Below the pieces are notes generated by a model. The model worked only from the letters and a program-made list of their open reading frames with translations. It was not told the DNA's origin and ran no database searches. 64,000 nt of DNA from Komagataeibacter swingsii (GTDB lineage Bacteria > Pseudomonadota > Alphaproteobacteria > Acetobacterales > Acetobacteraceae): assembly GCF_003207895.1 (NCBI RefSeq), contig NZ_NKUB01000001.1, positions 186,001-250,000 of the forward strand, given 5' to 3'. The first letter of the stretch is position 1; every line of letters starts with the position of its first letter. Both the position numbers and the translations under genes were made by a program. Positions 12,819 to 22,104 of the stretch are shown here, piece after piece.

Positions 12819-14228
12819 TCAGGTCTTGGAGCGCATGTCGATGATCGCGCGGCGCTGCAGGTCACGGTTCAGTTGCCGCGATGTCTGTTCCACGCGTTCG
12901 TTCATCAGGTGGTCGGCAATCTGGCTGGGGGTCTGGATGGCGATGTTGCGCTCTTCACGGGTGCAGACCATCAGCACCAGGATGCCTTCGCTCGAAACCA
13001 GGGGCTTGCTGGTCTTGCCCGGGCCAAGCGGCTCAAGGATTTCGCGCATCTGGGGATTGAGGCGATTCAGCATGAGTTCACCGGGATCGCTGGGGTGCTT
13101 TTCCCCCAGTTTCTTGTTCTCGGCTTCCATCTGGTCACAGCTCTTGGCTTCGTTGGTAAAGGCCGTGGCGGTGTCCAGGGTCGCTTTCTGCTGGTCGGTC
13201 GGGTTTTCCGGGTCCAGGGGCGTGTCGAAGGGGAAGAAGACCTGCCGTATGGTCAGGATGGTGGTCATCTGGTGGCCGACCGTCCGCCGTTCGGCGATGG
13301 TGGCGATGACATAGCCACCCGCGACGCGGATGGGGTTGGAAATGGCGCCGTCAGGCATCTTGCGCGCCACGTCCACCACCTGCGGGTCCAGCCCGTCTTC
13401 CTGCATCCAGCCCATCATGCCGCCATCCAGCGCGCTCTGCCCCTGCGAGAACTGGGCGGCGACAATGGGGAAGGGCGCGCCCTCACGCAGTTCCTGGATG
13501 ATGGTTTCGGTGAATTTCAGTTCGTTTTCCGTGTGGCGGGGGTCTTCCACCGGCACGAAAATCTCGCTGATCATGTATTCGGGCTTGCCATCCTCGCGCT
13601 TCAGCGCGGCCATGCGCTGCTCGATCTCGGATGCGGTGATGCGGCCATGTTCGGCCGTTTCCTGACGCAGCACCTGCGACCAGCCGATCTGCACGCGGAT
13701 CTGGTCGATCAGCGTGGTCAGCGATACGCCGTCTTCCGCCAGCTTGTTGCGTAGGGCGTTCTGGGGCATGCCGTTACGCTGCTCGATGCCGGCTATGGCG
13801 TCCCCGATCTGCTGGATCGGCACGTTGATGTGGCGGTCGAGCATTTCCTGCATGCGCAGTTTTTCATCTATCAGCTGCCGCACGATCTGCGGGCGCAGCC
13901 GCTGCATCACGTCGTCGCTGACATCCAGCCCCGATGACAGGGCGAACAGCCGCCCGCGCGTATCGACATCGCGCTTGGTCAGCACCGCGCCATTCACGGT
14001 GGCGATGATGGCGTCCTGGTCTTCCGCCGCCTGCGCCTGCTGGGCAATGGCGCGGGCCGTGCGGGCGCTGGCCGCCTGTTCATGGCCCGCCAGCGCCACG
14101 CATGCCAGCAGGGTCGCCGCGAGGGTGCGGCCCATACGGCCCCGCCGTGATGCGGGGAGGGAAACAGCGCCACGGGCGGTGGGGAAGAAGGACATCCAGC
14201 TCGGTCTTTCGCGCATCAGGTCAGCCAT
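12819..14228 (-). CDS. surA: Periplasmic chaperone / peptidyl-prolyl isomerase SurA
   Basis: SurA escorts outer-membrane proteins across the periplasm to the Bam complex. The 469-residue protein has a basic N terminus and a hydrophobic export segment near residues 35-50 (TLAATLLACVALAGHEQAASA). The SurA N-terminal chaperone domain follows (IIATVNGAVLTKRDVDTR). A parvulin-type domain covers about residues 190-300 (ISEIFVP, ALDGGMMGWM). The start overlaps the lptD stop by 8 bases (ATGGCTGA), and a second ATG four codons on is possible. The order lptD-surA-rsmA is the usual outer-membrane biogenesis cluster. Confidence 0.93.
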   Translation of the reverse strand: MADLMRERPSWMSFFPTARGAVSLPASRRGRMGRTLAATLLACVALAGHEQAASARTARAIAQQAQAAEDQDAIIATVNGAVLTKRDVDTRGRLFALSSGLDVSDDVMQRLRPQIVRQLIDEKLRMQEMLDRHINVPIQQIGDAIAGIEQRNGMPQNALRNKLAEDGVSLTTLIDQIRVQIGWSQVLRQETAEHGRITASEIEQRMAALKREDGKPEYMISEIFVPVEDPRHTENELKFTETIIQELREGAPFPIVAAQFSQGQSALDGGMMGWMQEDGLDPQVVDVARKMPDGAISNPIRVAGGYVIATIAERRTVGHQMTTILTIRQVFFPFDTPLDPENPTDQQKATLDTATAFTNEAKSCDQMEAENKKLGEKHPSDPGELMLNRLNPQMREILEPLGPGKTSKPLVSSEGILVLMVCTREERNIAIQTPSQIADHLMNERVEQTSRQLNRDLQRRAIIDMRSKT

Positions 14229-16620
14229 TGATACCAAATGTACCGATGGTTTTGAACGTAAGGGAGAACATTACGGTTGAATTGCTCTGTTGGCCACCAA
14301 TCGTAGTGTATTGCTTGAGATACATCACATCCAGCCCGAAACAGTCATTCTGGTACCCGGCGTCGCCGCCCACCGCGACACTTTCCTTGCGCGACAGGCT
14401 GCGGCGCAGGTAGGCGGCGATGTGCCAGTTGTCCCAGTTGGAGGCAGCGCCCACCGTCAGTTCGCTGACGGGCTTGTAATAGATGTCGGGCGCCGCCTGG
14501 GCGTAGGGACGCTGGGCGTAATAATAATAGGGCGTGACCGGCTCGAACAGGTAGCCGCCCGTGACGCGGAAATGGCTGAAGCCCGCGCTGCCCAGCGCGT
14601 CGGCGAAGTCAACCTTGCCGCCATAGGGGTCAAGCCGCATCTTGCCGTCAAAATCAAAGAACTGGTTGGGTATGATGTGCGTGCCCATCACCACGTCCGA
14701 CAGGTGGTGGCCCAGCCCGGAATAGGGGATGCGGTTGTGGTCGATATGTTCCTGGAAGCTTTCACCGATCAGCACGTCAACCTGGTGGCCGTTCCATGTC
14801 CAGTTGTTATGCAGCCCGACATTGGCGCGCAGGCCGCCATCCAGCCGGTCCGTGCCGGCATAGCGGTTGAGCGAGAACAGCGTGGAATCCGTGAATTCAT
14901 AGGACAGGCTGTCTTCGTTGGGAATGTTGCGCGACGTGCTGTTGCCCGTGTTGGGGGCGGCCAGGAACTGCACGATGGGTTCAAGGATCTGGGTGCCGGT
15001 GTTGTGGTTGAAGCTGCGCAGGAAGGGCCAGTTCATCTTCAGGCCCACGGTGGGCAGGACCTGCCCCTCCACCTGCGCGCGGGTGGTGTGGGCGTAGTTG
15101 GGCTGCTGGTTGAGTTCGGTCGCGCGGTGGATGGCCGATTCAACATGCAGTGTGAGGTTCCAGATCTGTCCCAGCGAGTTGTGGAACGGCCGGTCCCAGT
15201 TGAGCGAAAGCTGGCCGCGCTGGTCCGAAGTCCCGTTTTCACGATAGACGTAGAAATCCGTCGTATCGAGGCTGAACCGCCCCCCCAGTGAATCCGGCTG
15301 GCCAAAATAGCTGTAGGTGTAGCGTGGCAGCACCCATGGCAGGTCCTGGTTGTGGATGATGCCCTGGTTCATGCCCTGGTAGCCTTCGGCATCAAGGCGC
15401 GAATACGATCCCGTACCGAACCCTTCCAGGTAGACGTTGGAATTGAGCGTATCCTGCCCATATCCGCTGACGCGGTAGTCACGCATGAAGTTGGGCGAAC
15501 TGGCCCAGCGTATGTTCGCGCCCGCCCGCCACGTCCTGTTGATCGAGATCTGGCCGTTGGCGAAGATATAGCCCTGCATGCCGTGGTTGTTCGAACTGTC
15601 CACCTCCTGCCCGAAGGTGTTGACGTAATCGGTATCACGATGGGTATCGTACGCGATGCCGCCGGTCAGGTTCAGGCGTGCATTGCTGAAATAACGGCGG
15701 TAGTTCGCCGTAAGCTCGGGTCCCGTGCGGGTGGAGAACAGGCCCTGCAGCGTAACATCCGACTGCCGGTCTATGACCCAGTAATAGGGAATGGTGACAT
15801 AGGTGCCCAGGTAACGGTCATGCGGGGTGAAGCCGGGGGTCAGGAAGCCGCTCTGCCGCCGGACCGACGGGTCGGTCATGGAGAACGCGGGCAGGTAGAA
15901 AATCGGCACCCCGAAAAAGTCCACGAACGCATCGCGGAATTCCAGCCGCTTGTGCTGCATGTCATGCGTGGCGTCATAGGCGCGCAACTGCCAGAACGGC
16001 GCGCGTTCGGGGTGGCGGGCGCATATCTCGCACGCCGTATAGACCACGCGCGTCAGGTCGTTGACCTTCGCACCCGTGCGGCGCATGCCGTTCGCCGCCA
16101 TGCGCGCATTGTCCTGCATGCGGACATACAGGCGGGTCATGATGCCGTCGCGCATGCCGTTGCTCAGCTCGGCATATTCGGTAAACAGCACCGTGCCGTC
16201 GGGTTCCACCATGGCCACGTTGCCCCGGGCCGAGGCGATGCCGGTATTGCGGTCATACACCACCTTGTCGGCGCGCATGATCTGGTCATTCTGCCATAGC
16301 TGGACATTCCCGGTCCATGTCGCGATACCGTTGCGGCTGTCATAGGCGACATGGTCGGCTTGGAATGTCATCGGGTCGGTATTGGAAACCGTGCCGGAAA
16401 AGGTGACGGGCGCCTGTGGCTGGCTCTTGGGGGCATGGATGGGCGTGCTGCGCCTGGGGCCGTCGGGTGGCGTATCCGCATGCGCGCCGCCGGGTGCCGG
16501 CGCGCATATCATTCCCCCCAGCATGGTGGCCGAAAGCAGCAACCCGCGCGGGAACCGCCGCAGGACGGCAGAAAGCCGTGGCGGTGACGGCGCGCGCGTG
16601 AAGGGGGTGGGACGGTCCAT
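14221..16620 (-). CDS. lptD: LPS-assembly protein LptD
   Basis: LptD is the outer-membrane beta-barrel that, with LptE, inserts lipopolysaccharide into the outer leaflet. The 799-residue protein carries an export signal around residues 25-50. The LptA-like OstA domain follows (MTFQADHVAYDSRNGIATWTGNVQL), then the long barrel. Two CxxC-like cysteines appear in the mid-part (CEIC), and one cysteine lies near the C terminus (NDCFGLDVMY). The ATG at 16620 shares one base with the lptG stop (TAATG), so translation is coupled. Confidence 0.95.
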   Translation of the reverse strand: MDRPTPFTRAPSPPRLSAVLRRFPRGLLLSATMLGGMICAPAPGGAHADTPPDGPRRSTPIHAPKSQPQAPVTFSGTVSNTDPMTFQADHVAYDSRNGIATWTGNVQLWQNDQIMRADKVVYDRNTGIASARGNVAMVEPDGTVLFTEYAELSNGMRDGIMTRLYVRMQDNARMAANGMRRTGAKVNDLTRVVYTACEICARHPERAPFWQLRAYDATHDMQHKRLEFRDAFVDFFGVPIFYLPAFSMTDPSVRRQSGFLTPGFTPHDRYLGTYVTIPYYWVIDRQSDVTLQGLFSTRTGPELTANYRRYFSNARLNLTGGIAYDTHRDTDYVNTFGQEVDSSNNHGMQGYIFANGQISINRTWRAGANIRWASSPNFMRDYRVSGYGQDTLNSNVYLEGFGTGSYSRLDAEGYQGMNQGIIHNQDLPWVLPRYTYSYFGQPDSLGGRFSLDTTDFYVYRENGTSDQRGQLSLNWDRPFHNSLGQIWNLTLHVESAIHRATELNQQPNYAHTTRAQVEGQVLPTVGLKMNWPFLRSFNHNTGTQILEPIVQFLAAPNTGNSTSRNIPNEDSLSYEFTDSTLFSLNRYAGTDRLDGGLRANVGLHNNWTWNGHQVDVLIGESFQEHIDHNRIPYSGLGHHLSDVVMGTHIIPNQFFDFDGKMRLDPYGGKVDFADALGSAGFSHFRVTGGYLFEPVTPYYYYAQRPYAQAAPDIYYKPVSELTVGAASNWDNWHIAAYLRRSLSRKESVAVGGDAGYQNDCFGLDVMYLKQYTTIGGQQSNSTVMFSLTFKTIGTFGING

Positions 16621-17735
16621 TAACCGTCCTCTAGATGAAGAAGCAGCGTGACTGCAAGACAAAGCCCCGCCCCGGTGGGGGCCCATGCGGCAAGAAGGGG
16701 CGGCAATGTGCCCGTTTCGCCAAACTGGGCGGCGATTTTCGACAGTGCGAACAGCGCGAAACCGGCCGCGACCCCGAAGCTGATCATGCGTATGACCCCG
16801 CCCCGCCGCGCGGGCCGCATGGAAAACCCCGCCGCCACCAGCGCCATGGTGCCCGACAGCACCGGCAGCGTCAGCAGGGTCTGGAAATGCAGCCGGTGGC
16901 GGATGGTGGAAAAGCCCGAGCGTTTCAGTTGCCGGATGAAGCCCGGCAGCGCCCAGACCGACAATGTATCGGGGGAGGCGAAGCTTTCCTCCACCCCCGC
17001 CAGCGTCAGGTCGGCATGAAGCGTCATTTCGCCCATGTCGACGGGCAGTTCATCGGGGCGTAGCTGGCGCGCGCCAGCCAGCACCCAGCGCTCCTTGCCC
17101 AGGTAGCCGCTGTCGGCTTCGATGCGGGTCAGCAGGCTGTCATCCGGGCCAAGCCGGAAAATGGTGATGCCGCGGATGTGCAGCACGCTGCCCGTCAGCC
17201 TGACATGGCGCGCATGGATGATGTCCACCCCATGGTCCACCAGCCCGTTATCCCCCTGCCGCAGCCATAGCGTGCCCCCGCTCAGGTTGAGCGACTTGCC
17301 ATTGCTGTCGCGCAGGTACTGGCGGTCCAGCATTTCCGCCCGCCGGTACATGACCGACGAAAGGGGGGAGATGCAGGTGGTGGCCACCGTCCCGATCAGC
17401 ATGGCGCAGATGACCGGCCCCGCCAGGAACTGCCATGCCGAAATGCCCGCCGCCCGGGCCACCACCAGTTCCGATGACCGCGCCAGCCGCCAGAAACATA
17501 TGATCCCGCCCAGCAGGATGCCGAAGGGCAGGATTTCAAGGCAGGCGAAGGGGATGTGCAGGACCGCGATCCCGCTGACCAGTGAGGTCGGGACATTGGG
17601 CCGCGTGGACACCCGGCGCAGCAGGTCGATGAAGTCGAACATGGTGATCAGCCCGGTCAGGAAGGCGATCACCGACAGCGTGGCGTAGGTGAACTGCCGG
17701 GCGATGTACAGCGACAGCGTGAAGGCAGGCTTCAT
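16620..17735 (-). CDS. lptG: LPS export ABC transporter permease LptG
   Basis: LptG is one of the two inner-membrane permeases of the LptB2FG extractor, which moves LPS from the inner membrane onto LptC/LptA. At 371 residues it is family-sized. The N-terminal block IARQFTYATLSVIAFLTGL gives TM1, and TM2-3 lie near residues 55-120. A periplasmic beta-jellyroll occupies the middle, and three C-terminal TMs follow. The ATG overlaps the lptF stop by 4 bases. LptF and LptG are assigned by position and similarity. Confidence 0.93.
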   Translation of the reverse strand: MKPAFTLSLYIARQFTYATLSVIAFLTGLITMFDFIDLLRRVSTRPNVPTSLVSGIAVLHIPFACLEILPFGILLGGIICFWRLARSSELVVARAAGISAWQFLAGPVICAMLIGTVATTCISPLSSVMYRRAEMLDRQYLRDSNGKSLNLSGGTLWLRQGDNGLVDHGVDIIHARHVRLTGSVLHIRGITIFRLGPDDSLLTRIEADSGYLGKERWVLAGARQLRPDELPVDMGEMTLHADLTLAGVEESFASPDTLSVWALPGFIRQLKRSGFSTIRHRLHFQTLLTLPVLSGTMALVAAGFSMRPARRGGVIRMISFGVAAGFALFALSKIAAQFGETGTLPPLLAAWAPTGAGLCLAVTLLLHLEDG

Positions 17736-18898
17736 GGGCGCGTGCCGCCCGCGACCGCCCGGGCTTCACGGTCGGCCCGCAGTTCCGGCCAGAACAGGAT
17801 GGCCGCGCAGATCACGCCCGGCCCGATCGTGCACACCCACATGAGCGGCATGAGCTGCAGGTTGCGCGATGCAAGGTTCTGCACCAGCAGCGTCAGCGCC
17901 TGCGCCGCGACCACGGCCAGTATGGCCAGCACCGGACGCAGGATTCCGGCCTGCCGGGAATGGCTGCCGCCCATCGCCCCCACCAGCCCGATCATGGCAA
18001 AGGAAAAGGCGCAGAAGGGGGTGCTGAGCCGGCGCCACGCCTCGATGAACATCTTGCTTTCATCCCGGCGCGAATACAGCCGCATGTCCGGGTGCAGCAG
18101 TTGCGAGATCGGCAGTTCGTTGGCGTCGGGCAGGCGTGTATGCGCGGTGTGCGGGCTGGACAGGTCGATCGTGTTGCGGGTGAAGGTCAGCACGTTCAGC
18201 CGTCCGGTATGGCTGTCGATTTCCTGCCGCGACCCGTTGAACAGCACCACGCGCGGCTGGTCATTGACGATGACCAGGTTGCCTTCCTCCGCCAGTATGG
18301 TGGCTTCCGCGCCGGGGGTGCGGTCGTCTTCCACCATGATGCCGTGCAGCGTGCCGTCCTTGTCGCGCGCGCGGATGTACACGGTCATGCTGTCCGATAC
18401 CTGCGTGAATACCCCGTCCTGCACCAGGAAGGCGGCCATGCGGTTGCGGATCTGGAATTCGAACTGGCGGAAGGCATGGTACGAAACCGGCACGATCCAG
18501 ACATTCAGCACCAGGCACGCCGCCGTCGCGATGGCGGCGCAGGCCAGCCCCGGCCGCGCCATCATGGCCGGCGACAGCCCGGCCGCCTGCATGACCGTCA
18601 GTTCCCGGTCGGCGCCAAGGCGCTGGTAGATGAACTGCACCACCACGAAGGTGGTGATGGGCAGGATGACCGCGATGAAGGAGGGGATCAGCAGGCTGGT
18701 CAGTTCCAGGAATACGCGCAGCGACAGCCCGCGCCCCACCACCAGCGATACGAAGTGCAGGGACTGGGTCAGCCAGATCAGCGTCACCAGCGCGCCCGTC
18801 GTCGCCACCAGCGCCAGCAGGAGCTGGCGCAGCATGTAGCTGTCCAGAATCGACAGGCGCGGCGCAAGGCGGTCAGGGACGGGGCGGACGGCGGGCAT
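17732..18898 (-). CDS. lptF: LPS export ABC transporter permease LptF
   Basis: LptF is the partner permease of LptG. It shows the characteristic LSILDSYMLRQLLLALVATTG start, then LTSLLIPSFIAVILPITTF and the PxSxxMARPG-type loop near residue 140. The periplasmic domain and C-terminal TMs follow, giving 388 residues from the ATG at 18898. An upstream ATG at 18952 would add 18 residues. Neither has a good ribosome site, so the start is uncertain. It heads the lptFGD-surA-rsmA run. Confidence 0.92.
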   Translation of the reverse strand: MPAVRPVPDRLAPRLSILDSYMLRQLLLALVATTGALVTLIWLTQSLHFVSLVVGRGLSLRVFLELTSLLIPSFIAVILPITTFVVVQFIYQRLGADRELTVMQAAGLSPAMMARPGLACAAIATAACLVLNVWIVPVSYHAFRQFEFQIRNRMAAFLVQDGVFTQVSDSMTVYIRARDKDGTLHGIMVEDDRTPGAEATILAEEGNLVIVNDQPRVVLFNGSRQEIDSHTGRLNVLTFTRNTIDLSSPHTAHTRLPDANELPISQLLHPDMRLYSRRDESKMFIEAWRRLSTPFCAFSFAMIGLVGAMGGSHSRQAGILRPVLAILAVVAAQALTLLVQNLASRNLQLMPLMWVCTIGPGVICAAILFWPELRADREARAVAGGTRP

Positions 18899-18998
18899 GT
18901 CCCTGTCTACCCCTGTTCCCGCCGGTGCAAAAGGGGTGATGCCTTCATGCATTGGGGTTGGCCCCGGCCTTCAGCCGGCCGTGCGGATGGCGGCGGCC

Positions 18999-20456
18999 TC
19001 ATGTCCCCGGTGTTACGGGCGGCAGGACCTTGCCGGGGTTCATGAGGTTTTTCGGGTCAAGGGCGGCCTTGATGTGGCGCATGGCCGCCAGTTCCGCGCC
19101 CCCGCGCCATGACGGCATCATGTAGGGCTTGAGCTGCCCCACCCCGTGCTCGGCCGAGAACGACCCGTCCAGGTCCTTCACGATCGCCGCCACCGTATCC
19201 ATGATGTCATGGCTGCGGGCCAGGAAGGCGTCCGGCGCCATGCCTTCGGGCTGGACCAGGTTGAAGTGGATGTTGCCATCGCCCATGTGGCCGAACGGCG
19301 CGGGGCGGATGCCCGGGATCAGCTTTTCGCACGCGGCGGTCGCGCGCGCGATCAGTTCGGGCACGTGGGTCACGGGCACCGACACGTCGTTCTTGACGCT
19401 CGCCCCCGCGCGGCGCTGGGCTTCGGCATGTTCCTCGCGCAGTTTCCACAGGCCCGCGCGCTGGCCCTCGCTTTCGGCAATGACGGCGTCGGTGATGATG
19501 CCTTCCTCCAGCGCGTCCCCCAGCACGTCCTCGGCGTATTCGCGCAGGTCGGCATCGGGGCGCGGGGTGGCCAGTTCCAGCAGCACGTAGGCCGGCGCGC
19601 GTTCGCCCAGCGGCAGGCTCACGCCGGGGATCAGGTCGATCACCATGTCCATGCCGGTGCCGGACATGAACTCGAACGCCTGCAGCAGCGCCGGGTCGCG
19701 CGCGCGCAGAAGGCCCAGCAGCTTCAGCGCGGCCTGCGCGTCGTCCACGGCGCACAGCGCGGCCTCGATCGCGCGCGGCTGCGGATGAAGCTGCACGATG
19801 GCCGTGGTGATGAACCCCAGCGTGCCCTCGGACCCGATCAGGAGCTGGCGCAGCGCGTAGCCCGTATTGTCCTTGCGCAGGCGGCGCAGGCCATGGAACA
19901 CCCCGCCATCGGGCATGACCGCTTCCAGCCCCAGCACCAGTTCGCGCGCATTGCCGTAACGCAGGGTGTTGTTGCCGCCCGCGTTGGTCGCCAGCACGCC
20001 GCCAATCTGCGCCGAGCCTTCGGACGAGATGGACAGCGGCAGCATGAACCCGGCATCCCTGGCCGCGTCCTGCGCCGCCTTCAGCGTGACGCCCGCCTCG
20101 ATTTCCATGGTCAGGTCATGGGGGTCGATGTTGCGGATACGGTTCATGCGCGACAGGCAGATGACGACCTCACGCCCGCTGCCATCGGGTGTCGCGCCCC
20201 CCACCATGCTGGTGTTGCCGCCCTGCGGCACCATGGGCACGTCATGTTCGTTACAGAACCGCACAAGTCGTGACAGTTCTTCCGTGCTGGCGGGACGCAG
20301 CACCGCCAGCGCGCGGCCATGGTACAGGTTGCGCCAGTCGGTGCAGTAGGATGCGGTATCGGTTTCACCCGTAATCACGCCCACCGGCCCCAGCATGTCG
20401 GTAAAACCGGCAATCAGGTCCTGCCGTGCCGGCGCGGTGGGGGGGGAGACGGTCAT
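18999..20456 (-). CDS. FAD-binding oxidoreductase, D-2-hydroxyglutarate/D-lactate dehydrogenase type
   Basis: A 485-residue flavoprotein of the VAO/GlcD family that oxidises D-2-hydroxyacids. The FAD-binding part has PMVPQGGNTSMVGGATPDGSG (about residues 75-95) and NAGGNNTLRYGN. The C-terminal substrate domain has HMGDGNIHFN and the diagnostic EHGVGQLK. These patterns are closest to D-2-hydroxyglutarate dehydrogenases, but lactate or another D-2-hydroxyacid cannot be excluded. The ATG at 20456 overlaps the stop of the upstream gene by 4 bases, so the two are co-translated. Confidence 0.85.
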   Translation of the reverse strand: MTVSPPTAPARQDLIAGFTDMLGPVGVITGETDTASYCTDWRNLYHGRALAVLRPASTEELSRLVRFCNEHDVPMVPQGGNTSMVGGATPDGSGREVVICLSRMNRIRNIDPHDLTMEIEAGVTLKAAQDAARDAGFMLPLSISSEGSAQIGGVLATNAGGNNTLRYGNARELVLGLEAVMPDGGVFHGLRRLRKDNTGYALRQLLIGSEGTLGFITTAIVQLHPQPRAIEAALCAVDDAQAALKLLGLLRARDPALLQAFEFMSGTGMDMVIDLIPGVSLPLGERAPAYVLLELATPRPDADLREYAEDVLGDALEEGIITDAVIAESEGQRAGLWKLREEHAEAQRRAGASVKNDVSVPVTHVPELIARATAACEKLIPGIRPAPFGHMGDGNIHFNLVQPEGMAPDAFLARSHDIMDTVAAIVKDLDGSFSAEHGVGQLKPYMMPSWRGGAELAAMRHIKAALDPKNLMNPGKVLPPVTPGT

Positions 20457-21082
20457 GACGGCGTGTTTCCTGCAAGAAGGGGATGGGGGGGCGGCATGAG
20501 CCAGGCCTGCCCCTGATGATGGACCGGCGGATAGGTGGCGCTGGCCTGCGCGGGGCTGCCGGACATGAACAGGTGCCACGTTTCGGCCAGGGCGAAGCCG
20601 GTGAGCGCACCCACCGCCGCCGCCACCAGCAGGCCGCCCGAACGGCGTGGCGGGGAGGGGCGGTACGACTGCACGGCCGATGACAGGGCGGCCTGCGTTT
20701 CGGCACGGGCCTGCCGCGTCTGGTTCAGTTCCGCCATCAGCGCCTCGTTATTCACCTTCAGGTCGCGTATTTCCGTGTCCAGCCGGCGGATGCTTTCCGT
20801 CAGTTGGGAAATGCGCTGGTGCGACTCCTGAATCTCTTTCGCGGCCGCCGCGCTCGCCTTCGTGGCGCGGGGCGCGCGGGGCTTTGGCGCCGCCTTTGGC
20901 GGCGGATTGGGGGCGATGGCGGCGAACAGGTTTTTCAGCGCGCCGCCGGTCACCTGGTTCTTTTTCGCCCGCGTGCGGATGGCGGCCAGCGCGTTTTCCG
21001 ACTGGCCTGCATGGTCTTCCAGTACGAGTGCAAGGATATCCGAAAGGATTTTCAGTTCCTTGGGGTCGATTGTGTCGCTCAT
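20453..21082 (-). CDS. Hypothetical coiled-coil protein with one C-terminal membrane segment
   Basis: I do not recognise this 209-residue protein. The first ~55 residues form a helical module (KELKILSDILALVLEDHAGQ through GGALKNLF) resembling small domains on other alphaproteobacterial hypothetical proteins. A Pro/Ala/Lys-rich linker (60-80) leads to a coiled coil (about 83-140, with SQLTESIRRLDTEIRDLK). One hydrophobic segment follows at about 150-167 (GLLVAAAVGALTGFALAE). It overlaps the downstream dehydrogenase start, suggesting co-expression. A DNA- or protein-binding head with a membrane anchor is only a guess. Confidence 0.7.
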   Translation of the reverse strand: MSDTIDPKELKILSDILALVLEDHAGQSENALAAIRTRAKKNQVTGGALKNLFAAIAPNPPPKAAPKPRAPRATKASAAAAKEIQESHQRISQLTESIRRLDTEIRDLKVNNEALMAELNQTRQARAETQAALSSAVQSYRPSPPRRSGGLLVAAAVGALTGFALAETWHLFMSGSPAQASATYPPVHHQGQAWLMPPPHPLLAGNTPS

Positions 21083-21120
21083 TTCAGGGGCACCGGGGTC
21101 GGATCATGCAGTTGAAACTA

Positions 21121-22095
21121 TTAGGCTCGCGGGCTGGCCGCACGGATCAGGCGGTCACGGATCGCGCGCCCCAGCCCATGACCGGGCACAGGCTGCACCG
21201 CAATCCTGACCAGTCCCCGGCGGTGACCCTCCATATCAAGAAACCGCAGCCCCGCGAAGAGGCGCGCTGCCGCTTCGTGCAAATCACCCGTGTCACTCAG
21301 GTTCCACACCAGCCCGGCACCGGGCAGGGGCGGGCCGAATGCCAGCAGGGCCTCGTCGGGTTCGACCGTCCTTGCCCCCAGCCGTACGGGCAGGCCGGGC
21401 GCGTAATGCGATGAAAGCTGGCCGGGGGCGCTGGGGCGCGCGTCATTGCTGCGGGCGGGCAGGGCCAGCGTCATGCCACAGGCCGCCTCCAGCGCTTCCA
21501 GCGTGATGCCGCCGGGGCGCAGCAGGACGGGCGTGCCGCTGCTGAGGTCGATGATCGTGCTTTCCACGCCAATGCGGCACGGCCCGCAGTCAAGGACGGC
21601 GTCAATACGGCCATCCAGTCCCGCCAGCACATGCCGCGCGTCGGACGGGCTGACCCGGCCCGACGGGTTGGCCGAGGGGGCCACGACCGGAAACCCGCAC
21701 GCCGCCAGCAGCGCCTGCGTGGCAGCCCCCGCCGGGACCCGCACGGCGGCGGTGGGCAGGCCCGCGGTCGCGATGGGGGAAAGGCCGCACCGCGCGGCGC
21801 GCGGCAGCACCATGGTCAGCGGGCCGGGCCAGAACCGCCCGGCCAGCCTGCGGGCCAGCGGCGTGGCCTCCACCTGCGCGAAAGCGGCCGCCGCACTGGC
21901 GAAATGGCTGATCAGCGGGTTGATGCCCGGCCGTCCCTTGGCGGTGTAGATGGCGGCGACGGCGGCGTCATTGCCCGCATCCGCCCCAAGGCCGTAAACC
22001 GTTTCCGTCCCGAAGGCGACCAGCCCGCCCGCGCGCAGTATCGCGGCGGCGGTGGCGATCCCCTGCGGGTCATTGTGCAACAGGCGCGTGTGCAT
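21121..22095 (-). CDS. L-threonylcarbamoyladenylate synthase (Sua5 type)
   Basis: This enzyme makes threonylcarbamoyl-AMP from threonine, bicarbonate and ATP, the first step of the t6A37 tRNA modification. The 324 residues include the YrdC domain (GGLVAFGTETVYGLGADAG, then KGRPGINPLI and VVAPSANPSGRVSPS). The C-terminal Sua5 domain marks the long form rather than TsaC (GQLSSHYAPGLPVRL onward). The ATG lies 9 bases after the cysQ stop, so the two form a pair. Confidence 0.93.
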   Translation of the reverse strand: MHTRLLHNDPQGIATAAAILRAGGLVAFGTETVYGLGADAGNDAAVAAIYTAKGRPGINPLISHFASAAAAFAQVEATPLARRLAGRFWPGPLTMVLPRAARCGLSPIATAGLPTAAVRVPAGAATQALLAACGFPVVAPSANPSGRVSPSDARHVLAGLDGRIDAVLDCGPCRIGVESTIIDLSSGTPVLLRPGGITLEALEAACGMTLALPARSNDARPSAPGQLSSHYAPGLPVRLGARTVEPDEALLAFGPPLPGAGLVWNLSDTGDLHEAAARLFAGLRFLDMEGHRRGLVRIAVQPVPGHGLGRAIRDRLIRAASPRA

Positions 22096-22104
22096 GGCCC
22101 CGGG

